Assembly: GCF_048544455.1 (NCBI RefSeq)
Contig: NC_133526.1
Coordinates: 6,836,001-6,900,000, forward strand
From: Silene latifolia
Taxonomy: Eukaryota; Streptophyta; Magnoliopsida; Caryophyllales; Caryophyllaceae
Reading direction: 5' to 3'
Length of the DNA: 64,000 bases
Every line of letters starts with the position of its first letter. Within the stretch, counting starts at the first letter, position 1. Shown here in pieces: positions 33,956 to 45,784 of the stretch. A model generated the notes under the pieces. It was given only the letters and a program-made list of their open reading frames with translations, was not told where the DNA came from and did not search any database. Position numbers and translations under genes: made by a program.

Positions 33956-36336
33956 CTAGTTTTGGAGCCCGTGCAAATTACGGGATCGTTAATAATTGAT
34001 TGTGTTTAAGTGTTTAATTTGTGAATAACTTATACGGAGTAGTCCCTCTCTCTAAATCATTTGTTTAATCTATAAAATATAATTAAAAGACTACCCTAAA
34101 ATGACAAATAAACGCCACATAGACAAAGTCACGTAGGATCCAAAAAACCACCTAGATTAAAATTTAATGTGACGTGGCATATTTAAATTTGATGTTGCAT
34201 ATTTTTAATATGACATGCGAATTCATGTGACATGAATTATAATCAAAACAATACTATTATACTTCATACGAAATATTAGCCTTTCCTAATTCATGAGAAA
34301 ATAAAATATAAACAAATCATTCAAAAAAAATTATTTATCCAGAAAATATCGCGAGTTAGAGAATAGTATATTTGATGGAAAACAAAAGAAATGATTTACA
34401 GGCCTGAAAGCATTGGAATTGGAACAATGAATTGGAGATTAAGAATCGGTTTCTAACTAATTACTAATTATGCATAACATTTATTATGCATATTATAACA
34501 CTATGATAAGATCAAATTGACATATGTGCATCGTACTTTAACAGTTTGGCTAGCAGTTTGATTTGTAACCTGTTTGACAAAATAAAAATAGAACATAAGT
34601 GTTACAAAGGAGACTAAAGTGTAGGAAAGAGTGAAGAACAATAATATAACAACATGTCAACAACTTATTAAAGATTTTTGCTACCATTCGATATTTCAAA
34701 TACACCATTATAGAAAAAAAGAAAAACCGACAAAAGTGAAAGTCATTGAAACAAAGTAAAAATCTATAAAGAAGATCCATAGCCATTATTTCCAATCTCG
34801 TGGATTGTTATTGATACGTGAGTATATCATCCTCCTATAATATTAATACAAACACACACAAAAAAAACTAACAAAATTCTAATTAATTCAAAATATAACA
34901 AAAATATAAAGTGAAAAAAAAATTTAGTTCTCTATGTATACTTTGCCTACCATACCAATTTTTTGAATAAAGTTGAAAATTCATTCTCCTGCAATATTAA
35001 TATAAACACAAAAAATAACTAATAATATTCTTATTAATTTAAAATATAATTAAAACAAAAAGCGAAATAATTAATTTAGTTCTTTAGTTATACCTTATCT
35101 ACCAATTTTTTGAATAAAGCCGGAAATTCATTCTCCTGCAATATTAATACAAACACCAAAAATAATAACAAATTAATACAATACATAAAAATAATAAAAA
35201 CGAAACAATTAATTTACTTTTTTATGTATACTTTAGGTGCTATTTTTTTGAATAAAATTGAAAATAAAGGTGAATATAATAGTTATATATATGGAAAATT
35301 CTATTATTAATTCTCTCAAATTTTATGAATGAAAGGAAAATAAAAAATATGGTACATAACTACTGAGTATATATAGTAATGATGAAAGGAAAGTTAAAAG
35401 GTCATTTTATTAAATAAAGGAAATAATGGTTAAATAAATAAGGTAATAAATAACAAAATTTATGAGAGGAGATCAATAGTTTACAATATTTTTTTCTTTC
35501 TTTTTTGTGTTTAATTTATACCTTAATTTTGAATAAAGTTGGAAATTCATTCCCATGCAATATTAATACAAACACACAAAATAATAACAAATTAATACAA
35601 AACATAAGAACAATAAAAAACGAAACAATTAATTTACTTTTCTATGTTTACTTTAGGTGCTATTTTTTGATTTAAATTGAAAATTAGGATAAATATAATA
35701 GTTATATTTATATATGAAAAATTCTATTACTAATTCTCTCAAATTTTATGAATGAAAATAAAATAAAAAAATGGTAACTATTGAGTATATATAGTAATGA
35801 TGAAAGGAAAGTTAAAAGGTCATTTCATTAAATAAAGGAAATAATGGTTAAATAAATAAAGTAAATAAATAACAAAAATTATGAGAGGAGATCAATAGTT
35901 TACCATATTTTTTTCTTTCTTTTTTGTGTTTATACCTTAATTTTTTTAACTTACATTTTTTAATTTTCTTAAATTGGTAATTGATGTCACTTTTTTTTGT
36001 CATGTCACATTAAAAGTTGCCAAATTACAATTAAACTTGCCATGTCACATTTTTCACAAATAACATTATACCTCAAGTGGTATAATAGCATCATACAACC
36101 AAGTTATATCTTATCGAGCTTATGTGTAATTTTTTTGAGCTTTCTTAAAGTTATTTTTTTTTTTATGTTTAAGTGAGTAGCTCAGAAATTTTAGGGTATA
36201 GCTCGAATTCTTTAAAACAAAACTCGAAAACTTTATTATATAGCTCGGGTTCTAGATCATACAACCGGGTACAACTGGTTGTAGGATCTATTAACTGCAC
36301 ATTTTTTAGATTAGTCTTTTAATAAGATTTTATAGA
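33956..36336 (-). mobile_element. Non-autonomous Helitron 2
   Basis: On the minus strand it begins TCTATAAAATCTTATTAAAAG after an A (base 36337 on plus is T). It ends with a hairpin (CCCGTAATTTGCACGGG) plus CTCCAAAA, CTAG and a host T. It is 2381 bp. No helicase or Rep gene; AT-rich. Inside (34850-35950) lie three to four diverged direct copies of a block of about 200-380 bp beginning near ATTCTCCTGCAATATTAATA. Its 5' part shares GGTTGTA…GAGCT words with Helitron 1 but the orientation is opposite. Confidence 0.75.
34980..35935. repeat. Diverged direct repeats inside Helitron 2
   Basis: Blocks starting ATTCATTCTCCTGCAATATT occur at about 34979, 35127 and 35548 (as ATTCATTCCCATGCAATATT). The larger block 35127-35520 and 35548-35940 is repeated almost throughout, including AAAATTCTATTA.TAATTCTC and AAAGGAAAGTTAAAAGGTCATTT. 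This is tandem growth within the element. Confidence 0.75.
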
Positions 36337-36971
36337 TGACTAACGACATAGTGATACGTACATTACCATGACGCTTATTCTTAGAGGAAAACATAATTAG
36401 AAAGTACAATCACAAGTTATTACGCTGTTGACAATCAACTCCGTATAATCTACTCTTTGAACCGTCTTTCAACATACACGAGTACACGACTATAATCGAG
36501 CAATTACTGGACAAACCATACACTGCTTCTCAACCTGGTTTAATTGTTGATCACTTCTATATTACTAACAAGAATTACTCGTTGAAATGATATTACACTA
36601 AATTCTTGATGCAGTTACTTAAAATTATAATAACTCGTCTGTATAACTGTAGCCTGTAGGTGTTCCCCGAAACAAGGCACATATTGTATCTTTTAACACA
36701 TACAAAACAATGCAATCTCTTATTTTCAGATACAAGGTGTAGCGTTCCCGATTGTGTCTCTATCGCATCCAAAAAAAAAAAAAAAAATTATACCTCTTTA
36801 ACATATACCACAAGCTAAAGGCCCTAGACTCAAATAAAAGGCGTAACATTCTTGAATAGATCTTACAGTACAGTACAAAATAAATCTAAAACACAGGGAT
36901 GAGGAGTGGCAGAGGGTGCAGAGCGATGAATAAAAAGAACAAATGGACAAGACGGAGAACAAAGGATCGAA
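36337..36971 (-). other. 3' flank of the carboxyltransferase gene
   Basis: No gene. The stretch next to the stop codon (36800-36971) is probably the 3' UTR on the minus strand. There is a 17-base A-run at about 36772-36787. Further out the DNA is AT-rich spacer up to the Helitron. Confidence 0.5.
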
Positions 36972-39900
36972 CTACACAGCTCCAACATTGATCTCTACTC
37001 TTGAATCATTTATATGAGGTCTATTGCCATTGGCTTCGATTACCTTTTCAATTTCGGCTTTCAGTTTCTCATGCTCCTCCACCAACTCAGACTTACTAAG
37101 AGACTCTGCAAGGCTCCCCTTTATTTCCTGTACCAATGCTTGGATTTTGTTTCGCAGTTCAACGTCAGTAGCATCAATCCCAGCCTTTTCTGCCTCTAAC
37201 TTTAGCAAATTAATTTTATTCTTTAGATCTGTTGAGTTAACAACATCTTGAATTTTTTCCTGCAATTTTTCGTCGAATTCCCCTACTATCTCTTTCAAAT
37301 TTGAGGGTAAACTCTCCCCACCATCAAGAGCTTTTGATTTTACGATTTTCAAGTCCAAATCCATGGACTTTACAACAGCTTCAAATTCTGATTGTACCTC
37401 TTTCTTTACCTCCGCAATCCTTGTTTTCAATTCCTTGTCCAAGTCATCTAGATTTGTGACTCCAGAATTCTTAATTTCAGACTTAATAATGTCAAGCTTC
37501 TCCTTCAAATCAGAGCGTTGATCAATCGCCTCTTTGAATTTCTTGTTTACCTCTTGCTTCAATAAGGTTGACTTGCTTTTCGTTTCTGCCATTTTCTTGG
37601 CTTTTGATAATTCTTTTAGCATATCAAGCTTGTTACTGAGGCTTGCATGATTAGGGGCGGATGTCAACTGTTGAGTGAACTCGTTCCTAAACCTCTCAAC
37701 CTTATCCTGAAGTACAGGATGAAGGAGTTCATCTTGGGAATTCGTTGCTTTTGCAAGTTCTTCTCTCAGAAGGAGAAGCCTGTCCTTCAATCCTAAGGCT
37801 TCAGCAGCTATAGAGTACTCATGGTCAACTTCAGCCTTCAGCTTCGCTATCATCTCATTAAGACCCAAACGTGGAGTTTCTGCTGACAGATCCTTGGACT
37901 TGAGGATTTCCTCTTTCAGCTTTTCGACCTCAGTCGCCAGTTCCTGGGCTGATGTTGTCCCAACAAGGAGATCGTCTTTTAACTTCATCCTCCTTTTTCG
38001 ACTCGGATCAATTGGAATTCCTTCTTGAAACCCACCAAGCTTACGGAATTTCTGGGTGCGATGATGTAGTAGTGTTTGGGTGTCCATTTTCACAAGCTCC
38101 TGCAAACAATAGATAGAAGCTTCTCAGCTCCTTGAGGAATAAAAAGGATTTGTGCCAACTACGGTTTGGTATCTGTCTAGAACTTACATCCATGTTCTCA
38201 ATGATAGCCTTTCTGAGTTGCTGTGATGTCCATGATGGATCGGCATGTGCACCACCAAGTGGCTCCTGTAAAGAAGTGAATTTTATAGGAATAAAAAAAA
38301 TGCCGGATATCTAATGAATTATTAAAGGGTGACAAGTCGTTCAGGCAGCGAATCAAGCATAGTAAACTGATATCATAGAAATAAGAAGTTAGGATACGAG
38401 AGCAATTCTTGACAGTTCATATTTCAGGGAAAAGAAGTTTTAAGTTGATGTGGTTTACTTTTGATGTATGCAATCACTTGCCTACTAATGATCTTTCTCT
38501 TTCCCCCTGCATTTCCCTGTTATGTCTATTGAAGAGACTTACTATCTTCTGTTGACCTAATATCTAAACAATGAGGAGCCTGTGGATGCGATAGAGAGGA
38601 GGATCCTGAAATCTCGTGTTGTTCTAGTTCTAGAAATGCTGATGAATGGCTAGCATAGAATCAAATTTTTCCATACAGCATTTGTATGACAAGGTTACTG
38701 CAATCATCAAACAAAAAGAAACATAAGGAGAAAGGGAGAAGTTGCGGGGGAAATTACAGGAATGATGCCATCTGCAATCTGCAGCTTGCACAATTCAGGT
38801 GCAGTTATCCTTAACTTCTCTGCTGCCTGCATGTACAACAGCAGAAGTCGTAAGTAATCAAGCAACTCCTATTCCATTCAAATGAACAAGAAGAAAATTT
38901 TCGGACCTTGGGAGCAGCTTTAGCAGTCTTCCATAAGATAGCTGCACAGGCCTCTGGGCTGAATTAGATTTAGAAAATACTTTAGTATACAGTTCAACAC
39001 ATAAGATGAGAAAATACAGCCAAACAACAAAGGCAAATAGCAAGTCTTGTGCAAGGACATATGACCCATTGCTAACGCACACGCCACATGCATATAAAAG
39101 TAAGATGAATGGTGGCGAGTGACGACTGAAGCATTAGTATAGTACCATGAACATAGCCCGTGAAACTAACCTGGCTACATAGAAGACAGCATTTTCAAGC
39201 ATAAGCAACTTATTAGCACATCCAATGGCTAGAGCCCCACCAGAGCCACCTTCACCAATGACAATGGAGACAACTGGTACCTTCAACCCAAACATGGTTC
39301 TTAAATTGAAAGCAATGGCTTCTCCCTGAATTCAGTTACAGCAGACAAACAAGTCAAATAACAACAATGTCTTTTTTTAGATGCCAAAAAAAAAAAAAAA
39401 AAAAAAAAACAATGTCATCACAAAGGAAAGGGGTGAGGAATCTGCGGATAAATGTAATACATACTTGGCCTAGCTCCTCTGATTTCAAATCTGCATATGC
39501 ACCTGGAGTATCAATAAAGGTCACAATGGGAAATCCATGATGATCTGCATAATACATCATGCGTAGCGCCTTCCGATATCTGTGACAACAAAAAAAGTGC
39601 TCATATTTGAACTTGACAATTTCTTGATGTTCAAGTTTAGGCCTTGTTCTCTTGGACATATCAGTTCAGCTCAGGTCCTCTTTGTTCCTGATTGTTCTTC
39701 AGTACAATTCAATTCAGTTTAGTCCATTTCAGTTCAGAAAATTTCAGTCCAAAAGAGCAAGGCCTTAGACAGGATAGTTGATCCTTTTGTCCAGTTATAC
39801 AGTCCACTTCAATCAATGGAGACTCTGGCCCAGATTCAAAAGGTTGATTGACCATGTGATATTCATAGTTGTCAATTTTATTTTGGCCAAAACAATCATA

Positions 39901-42900
39901 ATATCACGTTAATTCATTGATGTGGCTAAATGTCTATTAAATTAAGCAAGTCACAAGCTAAATATTGCTAGGCATCTTTCCCAGTCAGGTAATATTGATA
40001 ACTCATTTGAATTTCAGCGTAGCAAAGTACGCACCCGTGAGGAGTAGGCATCCCAAAATTGCGTTCGATATTCTCCTTTGTGTTTCTTCCCTTTTGATGA
40101 CCAATAAACATGTAGCTCCTACCTTCTATGGTCCCAAGGCCAGCAACTATAGCAGGATCGTCATAACCAGCTCGATCTCCATGCAATTCCACAAACTGAG
40201 ATAGATGCAACATTGGATTCTCAGTATATCATCTACGTAACTCAAGTAGCTATACTATTATTGGAGATTAGCCAAACTAAATAGAAAAATTTATAGTCAA
40301 ACCTTTTCAGTCATATTGAAGACATGGTCAAGAAAAGTCGGCCGATTGGGATGTCTTGCAATATTCACACGTTGTATAGGAGTTAGATGTAGGTACAGCT
40401 CCTTCAAAGCCTATACAAAAAAATATTATGCAATTAGTATGGAAACAATATAAAAGATTCTTCAAAGAACTCTAAACTGGACAAAAGATCAATCTATTAC
40501 TCTATGTACCCAACTCAGTTATGTCCGGTTTAACAAATTCTATTAAGCTTCAAAGTCAACTTGTTAAGTACAGGAGCTAACAGGTTTTACATCAAACGCG
40601 CAGCAAAAGAAAAACGGGGATACGGAGGTATTTATAACACAAGTGAAAGGTTACAAGTAAAATGCTTCTTTACACGGTAGGTATTTCTGCTTTGTTCTAC
40701 TCGCCATGGCTTTACCTTCTCCAGAAATGAAGTGTCAGGAGCAAGCTAACACCCATTTTGTTAGAACGATGATTGTTCATACAATATAGGCTATATTCCA
40801 CCATTTAAGTTAAACACTGCAAATATTGGAAAAAATTTAAAAAGAGCGGGAGAGGAGGGAAAAAAGAAGGATGTAATTTCCCTTTGTTTAGATAGTAGGG
40901 ATAGTAGGTTCCGTTAGAGGAAAAATGAAGGGATCCATTTTTCTTCCTATAAGCCGAGTTAAAAATCTTAAAATCATTCCGACATAGGAAAGATTTTTGA
41001 GAGACGATATTCCTCGCTTCTCCCTAGCTTAACCCTCCGTCCTCCTCAAATTGTACCCAAACAAAAGGTAGGTGGTTGTTCTTAGATAGCTTATAGCATT
41101 TCACATAGTTAGAACTAAACTGTTACGATTTGTAACTTTTTACAGGCTAAGATCAGCCTCAAGGAGAAAATTTGAGGATGACTAACATAGTCAATAATAT
41201 ACTCTAGGTCCTTTTCCCCCACTCTGGATCTTTATGAAAGATGAAGCTGGAAAGCAGCTAAGCCGAATTTCTACATTTCAGGAATAGAAGGAACGAGTAC
41301 GATCTCTGCCACGTGCGAGCCCCTTCCCCCAAGAGGGCAGTAACCGACTGACCTCGAGTGTTTGAAACTCCCAAATAAATTTCTGACATTATTATATTCC
41401 CTTCTCCTGGATATCCAAATGTAAGACTTCTGTTTCTATTTGACAATGGCAGCATGATTAAGTTTCAGCAGGGCAGTATGATGTACTTACACTACGACTC
41501 TTACAACCGATACTACTACTGTTACTCCATTTCGGTTGGCATCAAAGCAAATATCGCAGGACCTTACCAAAGCTACTAATCCTTATTCACAGATCACACA
41601 AACTAACACATAAACTGAATTGCAATCAAATAAAAAGGGAAACGCCACAAAAAAAATCGCAAGAGACTAATTCACCTGGTGGTATTTACTCTCCAATGAC
41701 CTAATTTGTTCGGTGAAGTCCAAACCGGTTTCGTTTGCCATTTTTCTTACCTACAAACAAAATAATTAATTACATCAACAATTAAACAAAAAAAATTACA
41801 CATTAGCAAGTAATTTTCAAACACTACCAAATGTCCACCTTAACCGTGCAAAAGCAATGTTGGAATCAGAAATTGTAGTTAGGGAGCAAGAATTTTCAGA
41901 GTAGCAAATTATCAACTAAAATTCTAATTTTTGCATTGCTGTTGGGGCAATTGTCCCTTCTAACCCCTTGTTCTGCAACTGATGGAGCAAGGGGACTATC
42001 AGGGAAAGTCATCCCCTACACAATGAAAATCACAAACACCTAACTCAAAATTTTCAATATTTTTTCTCAGTCAAAAATATTACATTAAATCATCAAAATC
42101 CACTAAGGGTCCGTTTGGATTGAAGGAATTGGAGAGAAGGGGAGGGGAGGGAAAGGGAGGGATTTAATTTACTTTGTTTGGATAAAAAATATGGGAGAAA
42201 GGAAATGAAGGGGGAGAGAAATGAGAGGACTTATTTTCTCTCCTATAGAACAAACTATAATCTTTCCAATGGTGGCAAGATTTGGAAAGAAAACATTATT
42301 TGAACTCTAATTATATCACTAGCATCCTTCAATCCTCCATCCATTCTTCATCTCCCTCCTTCCTCCCCTTCCATTTCCCTTCATAATTTTTGTTATCCAA
42401 ACATCCACATCCCATTTGCCCTCCCCTTCTCTCCCCTCCCTTCACCTCCCCTCACTCCCCCTCCCCTTCCCTTCCCTCCTAAAATTGTATCCAAACGGAC
42501 CCTAAATGTCCACCTTAACCCTGCAAAAACAATGGTGGAACTACTTTTTATTTGGTGAGGGGACAAGAATTTTCAAGGGGGCAAACTGTCAATTTATTAA
42601 GTTAAACTTGAAGAGAAAAAACGGAAACTTTAACTAAAACTCTAATCTTTAAATTGCTCGAGAGGCACAACACTAGCCCCTAGTTCCGCCACTGATGGAA
42701 CAAGGGGACTATCAGGGACCGTCACCCCTAAACAATGAAAATCACAAACATCTAATTCAACATTATCAATCTTTTTAGCTAGGAGGCAAGAATTTTTAAT
42801 TTAAAAAACAAACGGAAATTTAACTAAAACTTAAATCTTTACATAGCTCAAGAGTCAACCGTCCCTACTCGGCTACTCGCCCCTAGTTCCGCCACTGATG

Positions 42901-43772
42901 AAGCAAGGGGACTATCATGACCCTGTCACCCTCTAATTTAAAATTGTCACTCTTTTTTCAATGTCACACTATCGCATTACTTTTACGTCCCCTTAAAATA
43001 TTCAATCTACAATTGAAACCCTCTTAACATCAATAAGCAAATGTCTAATGCTAAAGACCTTCTATTTTCGATCTTCTGTTCAACCGTCTCCTCAAACACA
43101 TACAAATAAAAACACCTTATATTTTACTTTAACAACAAATGCAAGTGCCTTGAATATACTCCCTCCGTCCCAATCATTTATTTACCTTCAATTAAAATAC
43201 TCCTTCGAACCCCCAACTTCATGATTGGGGTAACAGAGCTCTTACCACTTGAGCTAACTCTTGTTCTCACCAATTTAAATAATGTTAAGAAGGAAAGGGG
43301 GTGTTGAGAAGTAACAAGCTTGTGACCGTCACAGGCAAGATTTGCTGATATATAAAAGGTAAACAAATGATTGAGACGGAAATAATATTAATTAATCAGT
43401 TTGTGAAAGGAGAAGATCGGTGAATAAACTCACATCAACAATCTTCATCTGAAGATCCATAAGAGGCTTCTCAAAGTCCAAAGTAACCGGTTTCGGCTTC
43501 TCCTTAAGCGGTTTAAAATGCGATAAATGCGACAAAATTCCTCCTTTGACATTCAAGTCTGGTTCCTCCGGCCATGGATACTCATGTTTCTTCACCTTCC
43601 TAAGTTTCGCCGTCACCACAGCATTTCCCCCCATACGACGTCGTACTGGGCGGAGTAATCGACGCCTTCCTAGCTCGATCAAGGGCATTCCTGTCATTTC
43701 ACTCCTCCCCAGCTGATCTGATGCTAACGATTTCGGTTGCGATAACGCTAGCGATAGCGATATCGATGCCAT
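36972..43772 (-). CDS. CAC3: Acetyl-CoA carboxylase carboxyltransferase alpha subunit, plastid
   Basis: This is the alpha-carboxyltransferase of the plastid heteromeric acetyl-CoA carboxylase. With the plastid-encoded beta subunit (AccD) it moves CO2 from carboxybiotin to acetyl-CoA, the first step of fatty-acid synthesis. Exons on minus: 43772-43434, 41750-41676, 40410-40303, 40195-40035, 39579-39465, 39325-39171, 38958-38907, 38826-38758, 38265-38188, 38099-36972. All are GT–AG and all joins keep frame, giving 759 residues; plant homologues are of similar size. Residues 1 to about 55 are Ser/Arg-rich without acidic run, a plastid transit peptide. Residues about 110-385 are the carboxyltransferase domain, with [10 protein letters not shown] and [12 protein letters not shown] (290-301), which lines the acyl-CoA site. 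The last exon (385-759) adds the plant-specific Lys/Glu-rich coiled-coil tail. Four introns carry MITEs. Confidence 0.95.
39391..39411. repeat. A-run in CAC3 intron 5
   Basis: About 21 A residues between exons 5 and 6. It is a slippage-prone run of no visible role. Confidence 0.9.
39640..39764. mobile_element. Tourist-like MITE in CAC3 intron 4
   Basis: Inverted ends GGCCTTGTTCTCTTGGAC and GTCCAAAAGAGCAAGGCC flank 125 bp, with TTA target duplications (39637-39639 region on the left read as TTTA, and 39765-39767), the PIF/Harbinger rule. The interior repeats TTCAGTTCAG-like words. A diverged relative may lie at about 54640-54820. Confidence 0.75.
40880..41068. mobile_element. Degenerate MITE in CAC3 intron 2
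   Basis: The left end CCCTTTGTTTAGATA and right end TACCCAAACAAAAGG are inverted repeats with a purine/pyrimidine-rich interior like the elements at 42107 and 50929. The target duplication is not clear. It is likely a decayed Tourist-like MITE. Confidence 0.5.
41829..42960. repeat. Three diverged tandem copies in CAC3 intron 1
   Basis: Copies begin AAATGTCCACCTTAACC at 41829 and 42505. A third, shorter copy starts with GGCAAGAATTTT at about 42784. All share a block near GATGGAGCAAGGGGACTATCAGGG (about 41978, 42694 and, as GATGAAGCAAGGGGACTATCATG, 42897) and AATGAAAATCACAAAC in the first two. A MITE (42107-42502) splits copy 1 from copy 2. The words GTTCCGCCACTGATGG recall hAT ends seen at 53707, so the unit may derive from a hAT-type element. 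Confidence 0.75.
42107..42502. mobile_element. Tourist-like MITE in CAC3 intron 1
   Basis: Inverted ends GGGTCCGTTTGGAT and ATCCAAACGGACCC flank 396 bp, with TAA duplicated on both sides (42104-42106 and 42503-42505). One side is purine-rich (GGAGGGGAGGG) and the other is its pyrimidine mirror, so the element folds back on itself. TSD and ends fit PIF/Harbinger MITEs. Confidence 0.9.
43159..43385. mobile_element. Stowaway-like MITE in CAC3 intron 1
   Basis: The left end CTCCCTCCGTCCCAATCATT follows TA. The right end reads AATGATTGAGACGGAAATAA, decayed from the expected form. It lies about 50 bp from the exon 1 donor (43433). Confidence 0.7.
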
Positions 43773-43964
43773 TGTTGGTGAAATCTAATGTTTTTAGCAG
43801 TTTGAGGGTGGATTTGTAAGAAGAAAATGATTAATTGGTGGGATTTGTGAATTGTGAATTGTGAACTGTGGATTTGTGATTAATTGAGGGTGTTGATTTG
43901 GGGGGCGATAGTTCTTATGCGAGAGAAAGGGGTGAGGGAGTTATTTGGGCGTTAGAGTCGATGC
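43773..43964 (-). promoter_or_regulatory. CAC3 5' UTR and proximal upstream
   Basis: Only about 190 bp lie between the CAC3 start codon and the hAT element at 43973. On the minus strand the stretch holds a pyrimidine-rich leader (CTCCCTCACCCCTTTCTCTCG region) but no sure TATA box. The core promoter may therefore extend into, or be replaced by, the transposon. Confidence 0.45.
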
Positions 43965-43972
43965 GTTAATTG

Positions 43973-44782
43973 TAGAGCTGATCAAGTGCGGGCCGACCCG
44001 TTTGGCCCAGCCCGTTCGGCCCGCTAAAATAATGCGAGAACGAGAAAAAAATAAAAAATTAAACGAGACGACAAAAAAAAAATAGGCCCGCTAAAATAAA
44101 TGACGAGGCTTGACTAAACAAAATTGTGCCGTGCGCCACAGCCTGCCCGCTTATTATTAGTGAATCTCATAAAAGTCCTTAAACCTCAATTCTCGACGTT
44201 CTCTCATTTCATTTCATTTGCAATTTTTACACTCTAAATCAATTAGGTAAATGCGCAAATGAATACTTCGCTTACGTATAAGTGGAAGATTGTCGGTATT
44301 TACACTTGTCATAAAAATTCTCCGAGATTGTACATGCTAACAGGTTGTCGTATAAAGATAGTACCTTTCAAGTACTTACACAGGAGTGTATGTAACCGCT
44401 AACGGTGCCGCGCAAATACCGAGGCAAAAATGAACTTTTGATGTTTGTAGTAGAACATTGTCAAACTTGTATTTTTTCCAAAATCTAGTAAACTTATCTT
44501 TTGAAAATGAGTATCCTTTTTTAAGAGTAAGCTTTTAAAGATAATTGTTAAGATTTAGGGGGATCTAGCAATAACAAACTCGTGTTTTAATAAAAACACT
44601 AATTTTTGTATTTTATTTTAGTCAGGCCCATGGGCCGGCCCGCTCTCTTGAAGTGGGCGGGTACGGACAGTGGAAAATGGCCCGCTTAGCGGGCTCGGGC
44701 TATAAAATACGGCCCGCCGGACACTTTTTTAGCAGCTAGGCTCGGCCCATGTCCGGCCCAAGCCCGCTTTTGATCAGCTCTA
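43973..44782. mobile_element. hAT-type MITE upstream of CAC3
   Basis: Inverted ends TAGAGCTGATCAAG and TTTGATCAGCTCTA flank 810 bp, with an exact 8-bp duplication GTTAATTG (43965-43972 and 44783-44790), the hAT rule. Both subterminal zones are packed with GGCCCG/CGGGCC words (such as GGCCCGCT and CGGGCCGA), while the middle is AT-rich. No transposase. Confidence 0.9.
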
Positions 44783-44793
44783 GTTAATTGTTA

Positions 44794-45199
44794 CTCTATG
44801 CCGGTCATTTATTGTCCTATTTTACTTTTTGGCCTCGAGTTCATTGTTGTTCTTTCTATTTTAATAATCACAAATTCTTATTATAGACGGACACTATCCG
44901 TCTATAGCTATAGACGGATAGTGTCCCTCTCACAAATTAAAGTGGGTAGTGCAAGTGGGTGGAAAATGGATACCCCCACTTGCACTACCCACTTTAATTT
45001 GTGAGAGGGACACTATCCGTCTATAGCTATAGACGGATAATGTCCGTCTATAATAAGACGGACTGTTTAATAATGAACTTGATGAGTAATTTGATCATTT
45101 ACACTCAATTTTCTTCATTTAATATTTAGTAATTAACCTCCTCTTTTCTTGGTATTTGTGCAAAAACCAAAGGATAATAACTGACTGGGACGGATGGAG
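44794..45199. mobile_element. Stowaway-like MITE split by a second MITE
   Basis: The left end CTCTATGCCGGTCATTTATT (TA before it) and right end TAACTGACTGGGACGGATGGAG (TA after it) match the Stowaway family at 48965, 56313 and 60798. The middle is interrupted by the fold-back element 44878-45056, giving a length of 406 bp instead of about 205. Confidence 0.75.
44878..45056. mobile_element. Fold-back MITE, 179 bp
   Basis: This is a nearly perfect inverted repeat from TTATTATAGACGGACACTAT to its complement, with arms of about 80 bp around a short loop (TGGAAAATGGAT). Within each arm TCCGTCTATAGCTATAGACGGA is itself palindromic. A diverged relative is at 55028-55196. Confidence 0.9.
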
Positions 45200-45211
45200 T
45201 ATAAAAATAAA

Positions 45212-45635
45212 GAGTAAATTATCAATAACTCCCCTTTTAAAATACACTTTTTAAAATTTACTTCCTTTTTTTAAAAAAAATTTAAAAATTACACCCAAAA
45301 TCATGCAAAAATTTAAAAATTACAACCAAAACCCTATTTTTACATTTTTATGACAAAAATGCCCCTAAGTTTCTATTCTCATATAACAAATATGGTGGTG
45401 GTTTACCGTGGAGTCCTTGGGTGGTAAAAAGGTGGGTAGAGTTGTAATGGAGGTCGATAAACATATGAGAAATAAAAAAAATGAGGGGCATTTTTGTCAT
45501 AAAAATGCAAAAATATAGGTTATGGAGCAACTTTTAAATTTTTGCAATATTTTGGGTGTAATTTTTAAACTTTTTTTTAAAATGGAGTAAATTTTAAAAA
45601 GTGTATTTTAAAAGGGAGTTTTTGATAATTTACTC
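45212..45635. mobile_element. Mutator-like MITE
   Basis: Long inverted ends (GAGTAAATTATCAATAACTC… and …AGTTTTTGATAATTTACTC, over 90 bp with few mismatches) are flanked by an exact 9-bp duplication AAAAATAAA (45203-45211 and 45636-45644), the MULE rule. 424 bp, no transposase. It begins 12 bp after the end of the Stowaway at 45199. Confidence 0.88.
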
Positions 45636-45693
45636 AAAAATAAATGATGGTTTTATGATAAGTTGACGTGATCTACTATTTTTTAAAATCATA

Positions 45694-45784
45694 CTCAATC
45701 CTATTCAGCCTATAATCCCCCTTTCTCTAATATATGTGAGGAGTATTATAATGAAAGGGGAAGTATAGGCCGAATAGGAGGGAG
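45694..45784. mobile_element. Stowaway-like MITE, 91 bp
   Basis: Ends CTCAATCCTATTCAGCCTAT and GGCCGAATAGGAGGGAG with TA on both sides. The inner sequence AGTATT…GAAAGGGG is shared with 33642-33736. Confidence 0.8.

Noticed and set aside
44878-45056. Perfect inverted repeat considered as a microRNA precursor
   Set aside because: The arms pair along their full length, a relative exists at 55028 and it lies inside another MITE, so a transposon explains it better. It could still yield small RNAs.
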